From: an uncultured Dorea sp. | GTDB lineage: Bacteria; Bacillota; Clostridia; Lachnospirales; Lachnospiraceae | Assembly (NCBI GenBank): GCA_910579925.1 | Contig: CAJTVY010000017.1 | Location: 1 to 63,250, forward strand | Reading direction: 5' to 3' | DNA length: 63,250 nucleotides | Shown: in pieces, positions 17,020 through 25,496 of the stretch | How the letters are laid out: each line of letters begins with the position of its first letter | Position numbering within the stretch: position 1 is the first letter of the stretch | The notes under the pieces: generated by a model | Databases searched by the model: none | Told to the model about the DNA's origin: nothing | The model's input: the letters and a program-made list of their open reading frames with translations, nothing else | Made by a program: the position numbers and the translations under genes

Positions 17020-17050
17020 TCCCCATTCTCCAATGCATATTGTTAATTAT

Positions 17051-17076
17051 TTATCTATAATGTGAACTATAGATAA
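17051..17076 (+). promoter_or_regulatory. Palindromic operator candidate overlapping a -10 box
   Basis: A perfect 9-bp inverted repeat TTATCTATA (17051-17059) and TATAGATAA (17068-17076) with an 8-base spacer. A TATAAT hexamer at 17056-17061 lies inside it, with no clear -35 upstream, the arrangement expected where an activator or repressor controls initiation. PucR, encoded just upstream, is the obvious candidate ligand-dependent regulator. Confidence 0.5.
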
Positions 17077-17178
17077 GATTTATGATTCTAATAGAATTCT
17101 TCTATGCAGTTTCACTATATTTGCGTAGGCAAAATTGTGAAATGTGCTGAAAGTTGAAAGGAGGAAGGGACAGCGACT

Positions 17179-18426
17179 ATGAAAGCGAATGGAAAAAGAG
17201 TTGTTTCCCGGTTAGAGGAAATCTACCAGTGCGGAAAGAAGGAAGACGGAACATACACAAGGATGGCATTTTCCGCAGAGGATGTGAAAGGAAGGGAACT
17301 CTTTGCATCATGGGCGAAAAAGCTTGGTATGACATGCCGGGTGGATGAAGCGGGCAACTTAATCTGCCGTATGGCAGGGCGGGACGACGGTCTTCCGGCA
17401 ATTCTGATGGGGTCCCATCTGGATACCGTGCCGGACGGCGGGAAGTATGACGGAGTTCTTGGATGTGTGGGTGGACTTGAGGTCTGTGAAACGTTTTGGG
17501 AAGAAGGGTATATCCCGAAACACCCTGTTGAGGTGATCGTATTTACCGATGAAGAAGGGTTCCGTTTTGGAAAAGGGCTTACGGGAAGCAGCGCCATCTG
17601 CGGACAGGATCCGGGGGTCAGTGATCAGGAATCAGATATTTACGGAGAAGAGAGGGGAAAGGTCATGCGCTCTTACGGTATTACCAGCGCGGACATGCGT
17701 AAGGCGGCCAGAGATCCTTCTTCTGTTCATTGTTTTATAGAGCTCCATGTGGAACAGGGAGCAAGGTTATATAAGACCGGTACCCCGGTGGGGATTGTTT
17801 CTTCCATCGCAGGCGTGAACCGCTATGACGTCACGGTGACCGGCGAGGCGAATCATGCCGGAAGTACGGCGATGGCGGACCGTAAGGACGCATTGGTGGC
17901 GGCGGCAGGATTTATTAATAAGATACCAGAGGTTACAACAGAGTGCGGCAATGAATTTACCGTTGCAACTGTAGGCACAATAAAGGTAACGCCCCATTCT
18001 GTCAATGTAATTCCAGGCACCTGCACATTCAGCCTGGAGATCAGGGACCAGAATGACGAAGTCATGTCTCTGATCGAACAAAAACTGCAGGCATCCCTGG
18101 GGGACATCTGTGAGAAATATGGAGTTTCCTATACATTTGTCCCCACATCCTTTCATGAACCTGCGCCTATGTCTGAGTGGGTAAAGAGAAACGTGCAGCA
18201 GGCGGTTAAGGAACTGGGAATAGACTACAGTGTGATTCCAAGCGGTGCGTTCCATGATTCTCTGATCATGGCCGGCGTATTCCCTACGGGGATGATCTTT
18301 GTTCCCAGTGAAAAGGGGATCAGTCATTCCAGACATGAGTTTACGGACGACAGGGATATTGAAAATGGATGCAATGTATTGCTGCATACTGTTTTAAACG
18401 TGGATAACATGGAAAAACCATGTTAA
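17179..18426 (+). CDS. M20 zinc amidohydrolase (allantoate amidohydrolase / N-carbamoylase family)
   Basis: Binuclear metal hydrolase of 415 residues in the hydantoinase/carbamoylase branch of peptidase M20. Metal-ligand motifs are GSHLDTVPDGGKYDG (about 77-91), TDEEGFRFG (near 119) and ELHVEQG (near 191); a dimerisation domain follows. Such enzymes open carbamoyl groups of allantoate or N-carbamoyl amino acids, releasing ammonia and CO2. It differs from the second copy at 37399 in the metal loop (VPDGGKYDG against VVNGGDFDG), so the two may act on different ureides. It heads a run with an FAD oxidoreductase and EtfBA. The ATG follows AAAGGAGGAAGG. Confidence 0.85.
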   Translation: MKANGKRVVSRLEEIYQCGKKEDGTYTRMAFSAEDVKGRELFASWAKKLGMTCRVDEAGNLICRMAGRDDGLPAILMGSHLDTVPDGGKYDGVLGCVGGLEVCETFWEEGYIPKHPVEVIVFTDEEGFRFGKGLTGSSAICGQDPGVSDQESDIYGEERGKVMRSYGITSADMRKAARDPSSVHCFIELHVEQGARLYKTGTPVGIVSSIAGVNRYDVTVTGEANHAGSTAMADRKDALVAAAGFINKIPEVTTECGNEFTVATVGTIKVTPHSVNVIPGTCTFSLEIRDQNDEVMSLIEQKLQASLGDICEKYGVSYTFVPTSFHEPAPMSEWVKRNVQQAVKELGIDYSVIPSGAFHDSLIMAGVFPTGMIFVPSEKGISHSRHEFTDDRDIENGCNVLLHTVLNVDNMEKPC

Positions 18427-18452
18427 AAATAAAAAGAAGGAAGGTAATCACT

Positions 18453-19613
18453 ATGGCAAAGAAAAAAATCGGTATCATCGGCGGAGGTATCTCAGGAACG
18501 GCCCTCGGCTATCATTTAAGTCTCTATGACGGAGAAGCAGAGGTGATCGTATTTGAGAAAGACACGATCGGAGGAGCTTCCACGGCAAAATCAGCAGGTA
18601 CGGTGTGTCTGTTTGACGACTCTCTTAAGAACAGATATTGGGACGTAAGGCTCTACGGCTTTGAGTCCTATCTTAAGATGGAAGCAGAAGAGAAGGGTTC
18701 TGCAGGATTTGACAAGACCGGAACACTGGTGGTAGCAACCAACGAGGAAGTAGAGAAAGTCATTAAGACAGGTATCTCCCTTGCAAAGGCGGCGGGTTAC
18801 ACAGGCGAGTATATTACAGACAAAGACCGTATTAAAGAGATTCTGCCAGATATTTCCACAGAAAATATTCTTGGCGCAGGCTATACGGCAGACGACGGAT
18901 ATTTCGACGGAACTATGATATCGAATACATACGCAAAGAAGTTTCAGAAGAACGGCGGCGTGGTAAAGACCGGTGTTAAAGTAACAGAGGTTGTGGTAGA
19001 GAATCAGAAGGTAAAAGGTCTTAAGACAGACGACGGACAGGAATATGAATTCGACGTAGTAGTCGACTGTACAGGGCCATGGAGCAAATTTACAGGCGAG
19101 ATGGCAGGCTTAGACGTACCGATCTGGCATACCAAGGCAGAGGCTTTCTTCTTATGTCCTCCTGGAAAGAAGCTTGACTATACCTTCCCTGTACTGAAAT
19201 ATCCAGAGTTCTACGGACTGCGCGCAGGCGATAATATCTTTATCTGTAAGTCTCACTTATCCATGGATTTAAGCAATCCAATGCATGCGGGACAGTGGGA
19301 TCCGGATAAATTGCCGGCAACAGGAGGAACGGATGATTACTTTATCGACTTCCTGCTTGACCAGTTAGAGGCAAAGGTGCCTGGAATCGTGGACAGCGGA
19401 CTGGTATCTTCCTGGTTATCCTACCGTGCAGAGCCGAAGGACTTCTGGCCCATCTTAGGCGAGACTCCGGTTGAAGGATACATGCTTTCCACAGGATACG
19501 GCGGAAATGGCGTGATCGAGGCTCCGGCGGCAACGCGCGACCTTGCGAAATTAATCATGCGGGGCGAGAGCACGCCATTACTGGAGAATTGGGCGTTTAA
19601 GCGTCTTTTGTAG
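18453..19613 (+). CDS. FAD-dependent amine/hydroxy-acid oxidoreductase (DAO family), Etf-linked
   Basis: A 386-residue flavoenzyme with the N-terminal dinucleotide motif IGIIGGGISGTALGYHLS, the FEKDTIGGASTAKSAG block and C-terminal ILGETPVEGYMLSTGYGGNGVIEAPA typical of glycine/sarcosine-oxidase-like proteins. The start is ATG 18453, set by AGAAGGAAGG; the upstream in-frame ATG at 18420 would overlap the previous gene. Placement directly before etfB and etfA suggests it works as a dehydrogenase passing electrons to Etf, not as an oxygen-using oxidase. The substrate is unknown; glycine or another amino compound released by the M20 enzyme is one possibility. It is not part of the classical allantoin pathway. 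Confidence 0.8.
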   Translation: MAKKKIGIIGGGISGTALGYHLSLYDGEAEVIVFEKDTIGGASTAKSAGTVCLFDDSLKNRYWDVRLYGFESYLKMEAEEKGSAGFDKTGTLVVATNEEVEKVIKTGISLAKAAGYTGEYITDKDRIKEILPDISTENILGAGYTADDGYFDGTMISNTYAKKFQKNGGVVKTGVKVTEVVVENQKVKGLKTDDGQEYEFDVVVDCTGPWSKFTGEMAGLDVPIWHTKAEAFFLCPPGKKLDYTFPVLKYPEFYGLRAGDNIFICKSHLSMDLSNPMHAGQWDPDKLPATGGTDDYFIDFLLDQLEAKVPGIVDSGLVSSWLSYRAEPKDFWPILGETPVEGYMLSTGYGGNGVIEAPAATRDLAKLIMRGESTPLLENWAFKRLL

Positions 19614-19639
19614 AATAGGTCAGAAAACAGGAGGAAACA

Positions 19640-20431
19640 ATGAATATAGCAGTTCTTATTAAACAGGTTCCGGTTTCAAATGATGTATCCGTAGATCCGG
19701 AAACGCATGCACTTGTGAGAGCAAGTTCCGAAGGTATGGTGAACCCGGCAGATCTGAATGCCGTTGAGGAGGCTATGCGTATGAAAGAGCAGACAGGCGG
19801 AAAGGTTGTGGTATTTACCATGGGACCGCCGGATGCAGAAAAGTCGTTAAGAGACGCAATGGCGCTGGGATGTGACGAATCCTGTCTGGTAACGGACAGA
19901 GTGGTTGCAGGAGGAGATACGGTTGCAACGGCAAAAGTTCTTGCGTCGGCAATTAAGAAATACGGTGAATTCGATCTGATTCTTGGGGGAGCGCTGTCGG
20001 CAGACGGCGCTACCGGACAGGTTGGAGCCATGGTTGCCGAGTGTCTCGATATTCCTCATGTGGCAGAGGCGCAGGGGATGAAGTACGATGAGGCAGGGGC
20101 GGATAAAATCGTAGCAGTGAAGAAGTTTCATGACAAACGGCTGAGTGTAAGATGTGTGCTTCCGGCAATGATTTCATTTAACTTTGGCTGCAACGAACCA
20201 CGCCTTGCGACCCTTCGTACCAAACGCGCCGCAAAGTCCAAGCCTCTTGTAACCTATACCAACGCGGATCTGGGACTTCCCCTTGAGGAGGTGGGAATTG
20301 CAGGTTCTCCAACAATGGTTGTGGACTCCTTCTCACCAAAAGCGGGAAGAAAGGCGACTATGCTTAAGGGGACGCCTGAGGAGCTTGCTAAGAAGCTGTA
20401 TGATTTGATTGAAGAGGAGAAAGGAAAGTAG
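19640..20431 (+). CDS. etfB: Electron transfer flavoprotein beta subunit
   Basis: EtfB (263 residues) pairs with EtfA to carry electrons from flavin dehydrogenases. Recognisable blocks are NIAVLIKQVPVSNDV, NPADLNAVEEAMRMKE, GPPDAEKSLRDAMALGCDE, LGGALSADGATGQVG and the C-terminal NEPRLATLRTKRAAKSKPL. The GGALSADG stretch replaces the common GRQAIDGDT of classical EtfB. ATG follows ACAGGAGGAAAC. The gene overlaps no neighbour and is 4 bases from etfA, forming one unit with the FAD oxidoreductase. Confidence 0.93.
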   Translation: MNIAVLIKQVPVSNDVSVDPETHALVRASSEGMVNPADLNAVEEAMRMKEQTGGKVVVFTMGPPDAEKSLRDAMALGCDESCLVTDRVVAGGDTVATAKVLASAIKKYGEFDLILGGALSADGATGQVGAMVAECLDIPHVAEAQGMKYDEAGADKIVAVKKFHDKRLSVRCVLPAMISFNFGCNEPRLATLRTKRAAKSKPLVTYTNADLGLPLEEVGIAGSPTMVVDSFSPKAGRKATMLKGTPEELAKKLYDLIEEEKGK

Positions 20432-20435
20432 ACCT

Positions 20436-21419
20436 ATGGCTAATGGAATTTGTGTTTATGCAGAAAGTTATAAGGGTAAATTAGAGCCGGTAGCTGCAGA
20501 ACTGGTTTCAGCGGCAAAGGAGATCAAAAAGACGACAGGTGAGAAGATCCAGGCAATCGTGCTGTCAGAAGAAACGGACGGGATTGTGGCCGAACTTGAC
20601 AGACTGGGCGTTGAGGAGATTTATGCTGTAAAGGCCGGGCGTGACTGTTCTCAGCAGGACGATGCCGTAAGCAGGACAATTGCGGAAATGCTTCAGAAGA
20701 TCAATCCATCCAGCGTTCTGATCCCGGCGACGCCAGAGGGACGTTCCATCTTCTCCCGCGTGGCCATGAAGTTAGGCTGCGGTCTGACGGCAGACTGTAC
20801 AGAGGTTCTGGCAGGAAAAAAGGAAGACGGCTCTTATTATATCAGGCAGAATAAGCCGTCCTTTGGAGAAAATGTTTTTGTAACGATTATCACCAGGGAC
20901 GGATGCTACCCGCAGATGATGACCATAAGGCCGGGTGTGTATGCGCCGCAGGAAGCAGAGGCGGGCGGTCAGGCGAAGATTGAGTTTTTTGATGATATCA
21001 GGCCTGGCGATTCCAGGATTGAGATTATCGAAGAGGCGGCGGCAGAGAATGAGACGGGAAGTATTCTTGGCGCCGAGGTGGTAGTCGTCGGCGGAAGAGG
21101 AGTGCTTGAGGATGATAACTTTGCCCTGCTTGAGAAATTTGCAGAAAAAGTTGGAGGAGCAATCGGCGGAACAAGGCCGATGGTAGATTCTGAGATAATT
21201 CCGTTTAATCACCAGATCGGGCAGACCGGACTTACCATCCGTCCGAAGATCTGCATTTCCTTTGGTGTGTCTGGCGCAATTCAGCACACGGAAGGAATTA
21301 AGGATACAAAACTGTTCGTGGCGGTAAATGCGGATGAAGAGGCGGCGATCTATGGCGTGGCAGATTACGGGATTGCGGCTGATCTGAAGGATATTCTGGA
21401 ATGTTATCTGGCTCTTTAA
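20436..21419 (+). CDS. etfA: Electron transfer flavoprotein alpha subunit
   Basis: EtfA (327 residues) with an N-terminal Etf domain and the C-terminal FAD-binding domain: VVVGGRGVLEDDNF, GGTRPMVDSEIIPFNHQIGQTG, CISFGVSGAIQHTEGIKD and FVAVNADEEAAIYGVADYG. I start it at ATG 20436, four bases after the etfB stop. With EtfB it presumably receives electrons from the FAD oxidoreductase; whether the pair can bifurcate cannot be judged here. The product of transfer (quinone, ferredoxin or NAD) is not shown by neighbours. Confidence 0.93.
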   Translation: MANGICVYAESYKGKLEPVAAELVSAAKEIKKTTGEKIQAIVLSEETDGIVAELDRLGVEEIYAVKAGRDCSQQDDAVSRTIAEMLQKINPSSVLIPATPEGRSIFSRVAMKLGCGLTADCTEVLAGKKEDGSYYIRQNKPSFGENVFVTIITRDGCYPQMMTIRPGVYAPQEAEAGGQAKIEFFDDIRPGDSRIEIIEEAAAENETGSILGAEVVVVGGRGVLEDDNFALLEKFAEKVGGAIGGTRPMVDSEIIPFNHQIGQTGLTIRPKICISFGVSGAIQHTEGIKDTKLFVAVNADEEAAIYGVADYGIAADLKDILECYLAL

Positions 21420-21440
21420 GAATAAGGTAATATGCAGAAG

Positions 21441-21490
21441 GGAGAATTATCGGACATGGCATCCATGAAAGAAGGATAATTCTCCTTTTT
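21441..21490. terminator. Bidirectional terminator between etfA and allH
   Basis: GGAGAATTATC at 21441-21451 pairs perfectly with GATAATTCTCC at 21475-21485. T-runs on the + strand (TTTTT from 21486) serve etfA. The convergent allH ends at 21500, so the stem probably stops both transcripts. Confidence 0.85.
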
Positions 21491-21499
21491 ACAGGTTTG

Positions 21500-22402
21500 T
21501 TACCAGTTATATTCTAAACTCCAGAGGATCCCGCAGAGGGTATCAGTGCCTGAAGAGTGGCCTACTGCCTCGAAAGAGGTCAGTATTTCCTTAGGGGACG
21601 GCAGGCTGCACAGGCTGCACACCGGAAGGCTGTACTGGTTTTCAAGGGCGCAGGATAAAAAGGCGGCGCTGATGTCAATGGTGTCAGTAAGGCGGCTTAT
21701 GACGGCATCCCTTAAGTGTCTGGCGAATGGGTGATCGCTGACGCCGCTGATGCTAAGACCGGCCAGGACGCCGCACAGAAAGTCGTCGCCGCTTGGAGTC
21801 AGCCCGGTTCCAAGGCCAAGAAGACGGGTAAGTTCTGCGGCGGCTTCGGAATATCTTCTGTCGAGACAGAGTTTTCGGGAACGGTTCATATAGTTTCCTG
21901 CCGCGGTATGTATCAGTGACAGACTGCTGTCCTTGTCTGCCTCTGCACCGAACAGGAGAGCGAAACCGTTGTTTTTTGTAAGGGACAAAGCGGTGTGAAG
22001 GGAGGAGGCCAGTGCAGGACGAAGCGATGCGTCAATGCTTCTGGAAAGTTCCAGGTTGTACTGCCGGGCGTTCTTATAGCTGAACAGACAGGAATGGAGA
22101 CGAGGCTGCCCGGCGCCTTGCAGTATAAAACATTCTTTGTCCGGACACAGACCGTCCGGGCAGGATTTTCCGAAGTATACGGAATCTCCGGGACTGACAG
22201 ATAGTTTTTCCATCTCTTCCGGGGTAAGAGAGGAGATGAGGCTGACTGGGGACAGCGGCGAGCCGTCGGTCTGCAGGGACAGGATACGGCGGCCGTCCGT
22301 GAGGTTGATGGTACGGCGGTATACAGAATGAATGGTTCCTGTGGTGAAGGACTCTAACAGGTTTCTGGCATAATATGACATTTTTTTTATCTGATATTCC
22401 AT
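21500..22402 (-). CDS. allH: DUF2877 protein, oxamate carbamoyltransferase subunit AllH
   Basis: A 300-residue DUF2877 protein, recognised by LTRLLGLGTGLTPSGDDFLCGVLAG (given here in pieces: GLGTGLTPSGDD and FLCGVL) and the C-terminal GHSSGTD-L-GIL block. In E. coli the oxamic transcarbamylase that ends anaerobic allantoin breakdown is made of AllF (FdrA), AllG (YlbE) and AllH (YlbF, DUF2877). An AllF-AllG fusion is encoded at 31454, so this gene likely supplies the third part, although it lies 9 kb away and on the opposite strand. The start codon is at 22402, preceded on its strand by AAAGGAG. It diverges from allantoinase 1. Confidence 0.8.
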   Translation of the reverse strand: MEYQIKKMSYYARNLLESFTTGTIHSVYRRTINLTDGRRILSLQTDGSPLSPVSLISSLTPEEMEKLSVSPGDSVYFGKSCPDGLCPDKECFILQGAGQPRLHSCLFSYKNARQYNLELSRSIDASLRPALASSLHTALSLTKNNGFALLFGAEADKDSSLSLIHTAAGNYMNRSRKLCLDRRYSEAAAELTRLLGLGTGLTPSGDDFLCGVLAGLSISGVSDHPFARHLRDAVISRLTDTIDISAAFLSCALENQYSLPVCSLCSLPSPKEILTSFEAVGHSSGTDTLCGILWSLEYNW

Positions 22403-22480
22403 AGGGGATACTCCTTTGAACCTTGTTTTAAATCTTTTTATACATGGTATCAGAGAATCAGAAAAATTACAATATGGAAG

Positions 22481-22495
22481 AGTTAAAATGTGGTT
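22481..22495. promoter_or_regulatory. Operator-like repeat AGTTAAAATGTGGTT, copy 1
   Basis: Exact 15-base match to 22635-22649, located close to the divergent allH start. A 14-of-15 relative of its core (TTAAAAAGTGGTTGA) lies at 29241-29255. Its position suggests it belongs to the allH side of the divergent promoter region. Confidence 0.5.
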
Positions 22496-22594
22496 TGAAA
22501 TTTTAGTGTATTCTGATAAATAATTAACGACAAAAAACGGAGTTTTTGGAAATATTGCACAAAAATGGGAGTTAATATTCTCTGTTTTGTGCTA

Positions 22595-22623
22595 TTGTGA
22601 TTTGTTTCATTTTAGATTAAAAT
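22595..22623 (+). promoter_or_regulatory. Predicted promoter of allantoinase 1
   Basis: TTGTGA (22595-22600), 17-base spacer, TAAAAT (22618-22623). The candidate operator GTGGTTGACCGGT begins 20 bases downstream, a repressor-like position. Confidence 0.5.
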
Positions 22624-22634
22624 AGTATACAGAT

Positions 22635-22656
22635 AGTTAAAATGTGGTTGACCGGT
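22635..22656. promoter_or_regulatory. Operator-like motif AGTTAAAATGTGGTT + GACCGGT, copy 2
   Basis: Combines the 15-base repeat with GGTTGACC (22646-22653), a GGTNNACC-type palindrome resembling known FadR-subfamily GntR operators (TGGTnnnACCA class). Near copies lie at 29241 and, inverted, at 29474. Candidate binding proteins are the XRE-GntR regulator at 38711 or PucR. Confidence 0.55.
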
Positions 22657-22677
22657 AAAAATTTTAGGAGGTATGTT

Positions 22678-24084
22678 ATGTATGATTTAGTGATTCGAAA
22701 CGGCAGACTTGTGACTCAGGACCGTATCTACGAGGCAGATATCGCAATTCAGGACGGCAGATATGCGGCATTTCTGACGAAGGGAACAAAGGCGGAGGCG
22801 AAGGAGACGATTGACGCAAAGGGAAACTATGTATTCCCAGGTATTATCGACTGTCATGCACATCTGAATGAGCCGGGATTTGAGTACAGAGAAGATTTCG
22901 AGACAGGTTCCCGGGCAGCGGCGGTTGCCGGATGTACGACCTTGATTGATATGCCGCTGAACAATGATCCTTCTCTGATGAATAAAGATATTTTTGACCT
23001 TAAGATGGGGAAGATCAGCAAGCACTCTGTCATTGATTATGCTCTGTGGGGCGGGCTTGTAGGCGACTATGACGACAAGCCGGGTTCCGTAAAGAATAAC
23101 ATGAACGATCTGGTGGATTTGCATAACTGCGGCGTTGCGGCATTTAAGGGATTTACCTGTCCCAACGGCAATCTGTTCCCGACCGTTAATATGGGGAATG
23201 TGCGTAAGGCGCTGGAGATTCTGAAGCCATATGATGCGCTCTGCGGATTCCACTGCGAAGAGTATGGTCAGGTACTGGAAAGAGAAAAAGAGGCAAAGGC
23301 AAAGGAAGGCCAGACGAATGAGCAGAAGATCCGTGATTTCCTGGATTCTCATGACGTCTGGACAGAGTACGTTGCAACGAAGAATGTGATCGACATGGCA
23401 AGGGCCACAGGCGGACGCGTGCATATCTGCCATGTCAGCCATCCTATGGTAGCGCAGGTTGTCAAGGAGGCTATTTACGAAGGACTTCCGGTTACGGCTG
23501 AGACTTGTCCGCATTATCTTGGTTTTACAGAGGATTTCGTGTTCGAGAAGGGAGCGCCTGCAAAATGTACGCCTCCAATGCGTACAAAGGCGGACATGGA
23601 GAAGCTATGGGATTATATGCTTGACGGAACGCTTTCCTGCGTGGGAAGTGATCATTCTCCTGCGGCTGACGAAGAGAAAGACAATGCTTCCAAAGATATC
23701 TGGCATGCATGGGGCGGCCTGAATGCGATCCAGTTCTTCCTTCCGATGATGTTTGACATGGTGGTGAACAAAAAGGGATTAAGCCCGACGCTTATTGCAA
23801 AAGTTATGGATTATAATCCGGCTAAGGTTTTCGGGCTGTACGGACGCAAGGGTGCATTTGAACTGGGCTTTGACGGAGACATCGTGATCGTAGATCCAGA
23901 GAAAGCATGGAAGGTGGACCAGACGAAGCTTCTGACAAAGGGGCATGTATCCTGCTTCGATGGACTGGAAGGGAAAGGCGCTCCTACCTGCACCATTATA
24001 CGGGGCAGAGTCGTGGCTTCAGACGGAATGTACAAGAAAGAGGCAGTAGGATACGGTGAGTATATCACGCCGGTTACATCATAA
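22678..24084 (+). CDS. allB: Allantoinase 1 (cyclic amidohydrolase)
   Basis: Metal-dependent cyclic amidohydrolase, 468 residues, that hydrolyses allantoin to allantoate. Active-site motifs are CHAHLNEPGFEYREDFE (about 60-76), AAFKGFTC with the lysine expected to be carbamylated, HICHVSHP, TCPHYLGFTEDF and SDHSPA. The HxHxxxPG form with GTxxxAxGG-like AAAVAGCTT fits allantoinase better than dihydropyrimidinase. ATG 22678 follows TAGGAGGT; the earlier in-frame ATG at 22642 falls inside the operator region. A second paralogue follows at 25497, each paired with an NCS1 permease. Confidence 0.88.
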   Translation: MYDLVIRNGRLVTQDRIYEADIAIQDGRYAAFLTKGTKAEAKETIDAKGNYVFPGIIDCHAHLNEPGFEYREDFETGSRAAAVAGCTTLIDMPLNNDPSLMNKDIFDLKMGKISKHSVIDYALWGGLVGDYDDKPGSVKNNMNDLVDLHNCGVAAFKGFTCPNGNLFPTVNMGNVRKALEILKPYDALCGFHCEEYGQVLEREKEAKAKEGQTNEQKIRDFLDSHDVWTEYVATKNVIDMARATGGRVHICHVSHPMVAQVVKEAIYEGLPVTAETCPHYLGFTEDFVFEKGAPAKCTPPMRTKADMEKLWDYMLDGTLSCVGSDHSPAADEEKDNASKDIWHAWGGLNAIQFFLPMMFDMVVNKKGLSPTLIAKVMDYNPAKVFGLYGRKGAFELGFDGDIVIVDPEKAWKVDQTKLLTKGHVSCFDGLEGKGAPTCTIIRGRVVASDGMYKKEAVGYGEYITPVTS

Positions 24085-24124
24085 ATGCCAGACCGGTTTT
24101 GATGAAAGAAAAAGGAGAGAGATT

Positions 24125-25480
24125 ATGGGTGACGTAAACAACGAAAAGAAAGAGGCGAGCTCATTAGCGCCAATTAAGCCTCAGGACCGTATCATGAGCT
24201 GGGGATCCAACACCATGCTCTGGCTTGGCGGTTGTATTTCCATCGGGACGCTGACTATGGGAAGTGCGCAGCTTGAGAAGGGGCTGAACCTGATCCAGTT
24301 GTTCCTTGCAGTGTTTATCGGTTCGCTGATTCTGATTATCGGTATTGCGGCGAACGACCAGTTCAGTTATAAGACGGGCGCGCCTTACGCAATTCAGCTT
24401 AAGAGTGCGTTTGGTACGAAAGGAAGTTCCATACCGGTATTAATCCGGGGACTTCCGGCAATCGTATGGTATGGCTTCCAGACATGGTTAGGGGGAGCGG
24501 CTCTTAACAATATATCCATTGTGTTCTTTGGCTTTGATAATATCTGGGTATTCTTCATCTTATTCCAGGTAATTCAGATTCTGTTATCCATCAAGGGATT
24601 TCAGGGAGCAAAATGGGTAGGGAATATCGGCGGCGTCGTTATTTCTATCGCTATGATTTATCTATTATATATCTGTATCTCACAGTATGGCGATGTGATC
24701 GGCGACAAGCTGATGAGCCACGGCGGAACGTGGGGAATGCCGTTTATCGGCGCCGTTATCGCTTTCTTCGGAAACAGCACGACGGTTATGCTGAACGCAG
24801 GCGATTATTCTCGTGAAGTAAAGGCGGGATATTCATCCGTAGCCCGCGGCGCATCTTACTTCTGCGCAATGGTTCCGGCGACTGTACTGCTTGGACTGAT
24901 CGGCGCAATGGCTTCTACGGCAACCGGTATTGCAAACCCGATCAATGCATTTGCACAGATGGTAGACAATAAGATTGTTCTCCTGGTAACGCTGGGATTC
25001 ATTATCTTTGCCCAGTTGTCCACTAATCTTGCAAGTAACGTCATCCCGCCGGCATATGCATTCATGGATGTATTTAAGATTAAGCACAGGACGGCCGTTA
25101 TTATCGTCGGCATCCTGGCGGTAGCTACCTGTCCGTGGATTCTGACCAACGATAGTTCCGCGGCAGGGCTTGACCTGTTTGTTAAGATTTATTCTGCATT
25201 CTTTGCCCCGATCTTTGCGGTATTGATTACGGATTTCTTCATTCTCCATAAGAGAGACGTATCAGAGGAAGTCTTGAACGATCTGTATGATGAGCAAGGC
25301 AATCATGGGGGTATTAACTGGGCGGCAATTATCGCAATCGCTGTCGGTGCAGTGATCGGCCTGATTAATGTAAATATTTCATTCTTTACAGCTACGATCC
25401 CTACGGGGCTTGTATTCTACTTCCTGATGAAGAAGATGCCGTCCTGCGAGCGTTTCAGAAAGGGAACAACGTTGGAATAA
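24125..25480 (+). CDS. NCS1 nucleobase/allantoin permease 1
   Basis: A 451-residue polytopic membrane protein of the NCS1 family (cytosine/purine/uracil/allantoin permeases), about 12 membrane segments. Signature segments include SWGSNTMLWLGGCISIGTL near the start, GSSIPVLIRGLPAIVWYGFQTWLGG split near residues 100-125, and STNLASNVIPPAYAFMD. It was started at ATG 24125 after AAAGGAGAGAG. Position between two allantoinases makes allantoin the likely substrate; the related permease at 26907 may take another ureide or purine. Confidence 0.85.
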   Translation: MGDVNNEKKEASSLAPIKPQDRIMSWGSNTMLWLGGCISIGTLTMGSAQLEKGLNLIQLFLAVFIGSLILIIGIAANDQFSYKTGAPYAIQLKSAFGTKGSSIPVLIRGLPAIVWYGFQTWLGGAALNNISIVFFGFDNIWVFFILFQVIQILLSIKGFQGAKWVGNIGGVVISIAMIYLLYICISQYGDVIGDKLMSHGGTWGMPFIGAVIAFFGNSTTVMLNAGDYSREVKAGYSSVARGASYFCAMVPATVLLGLIGAMASTATGIANPINAFAQMVDNKIVLLVTLGFIIFAQLSTNLASNVIPPAYAFMDVFKIKHRTAVIIVGILAVATCPWILTNDSSAAGLDLFVKIYSAFFAPIFAVLITDFFILHKRDVSEEVLNDLYDEQGNHGGINWAAIIAIAVGAVIGLINVNISFFTATIPTGLVFYFLMKKMPSCERFRKGTTLE

Positions 25481-25496
25481 ATAGGAGGTATTGCCA

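Noticed and set aside
16548..17033. Reverse-strand frame with a 20-residue repeat (LPLHNLSPTDRLMTFVRISA) across the 60-bp duplication
   Set aside because: It is antisense to pucR, has no ribosome site, and the peptide repeat simply follows from a 60-bp unit being a multiple of three.
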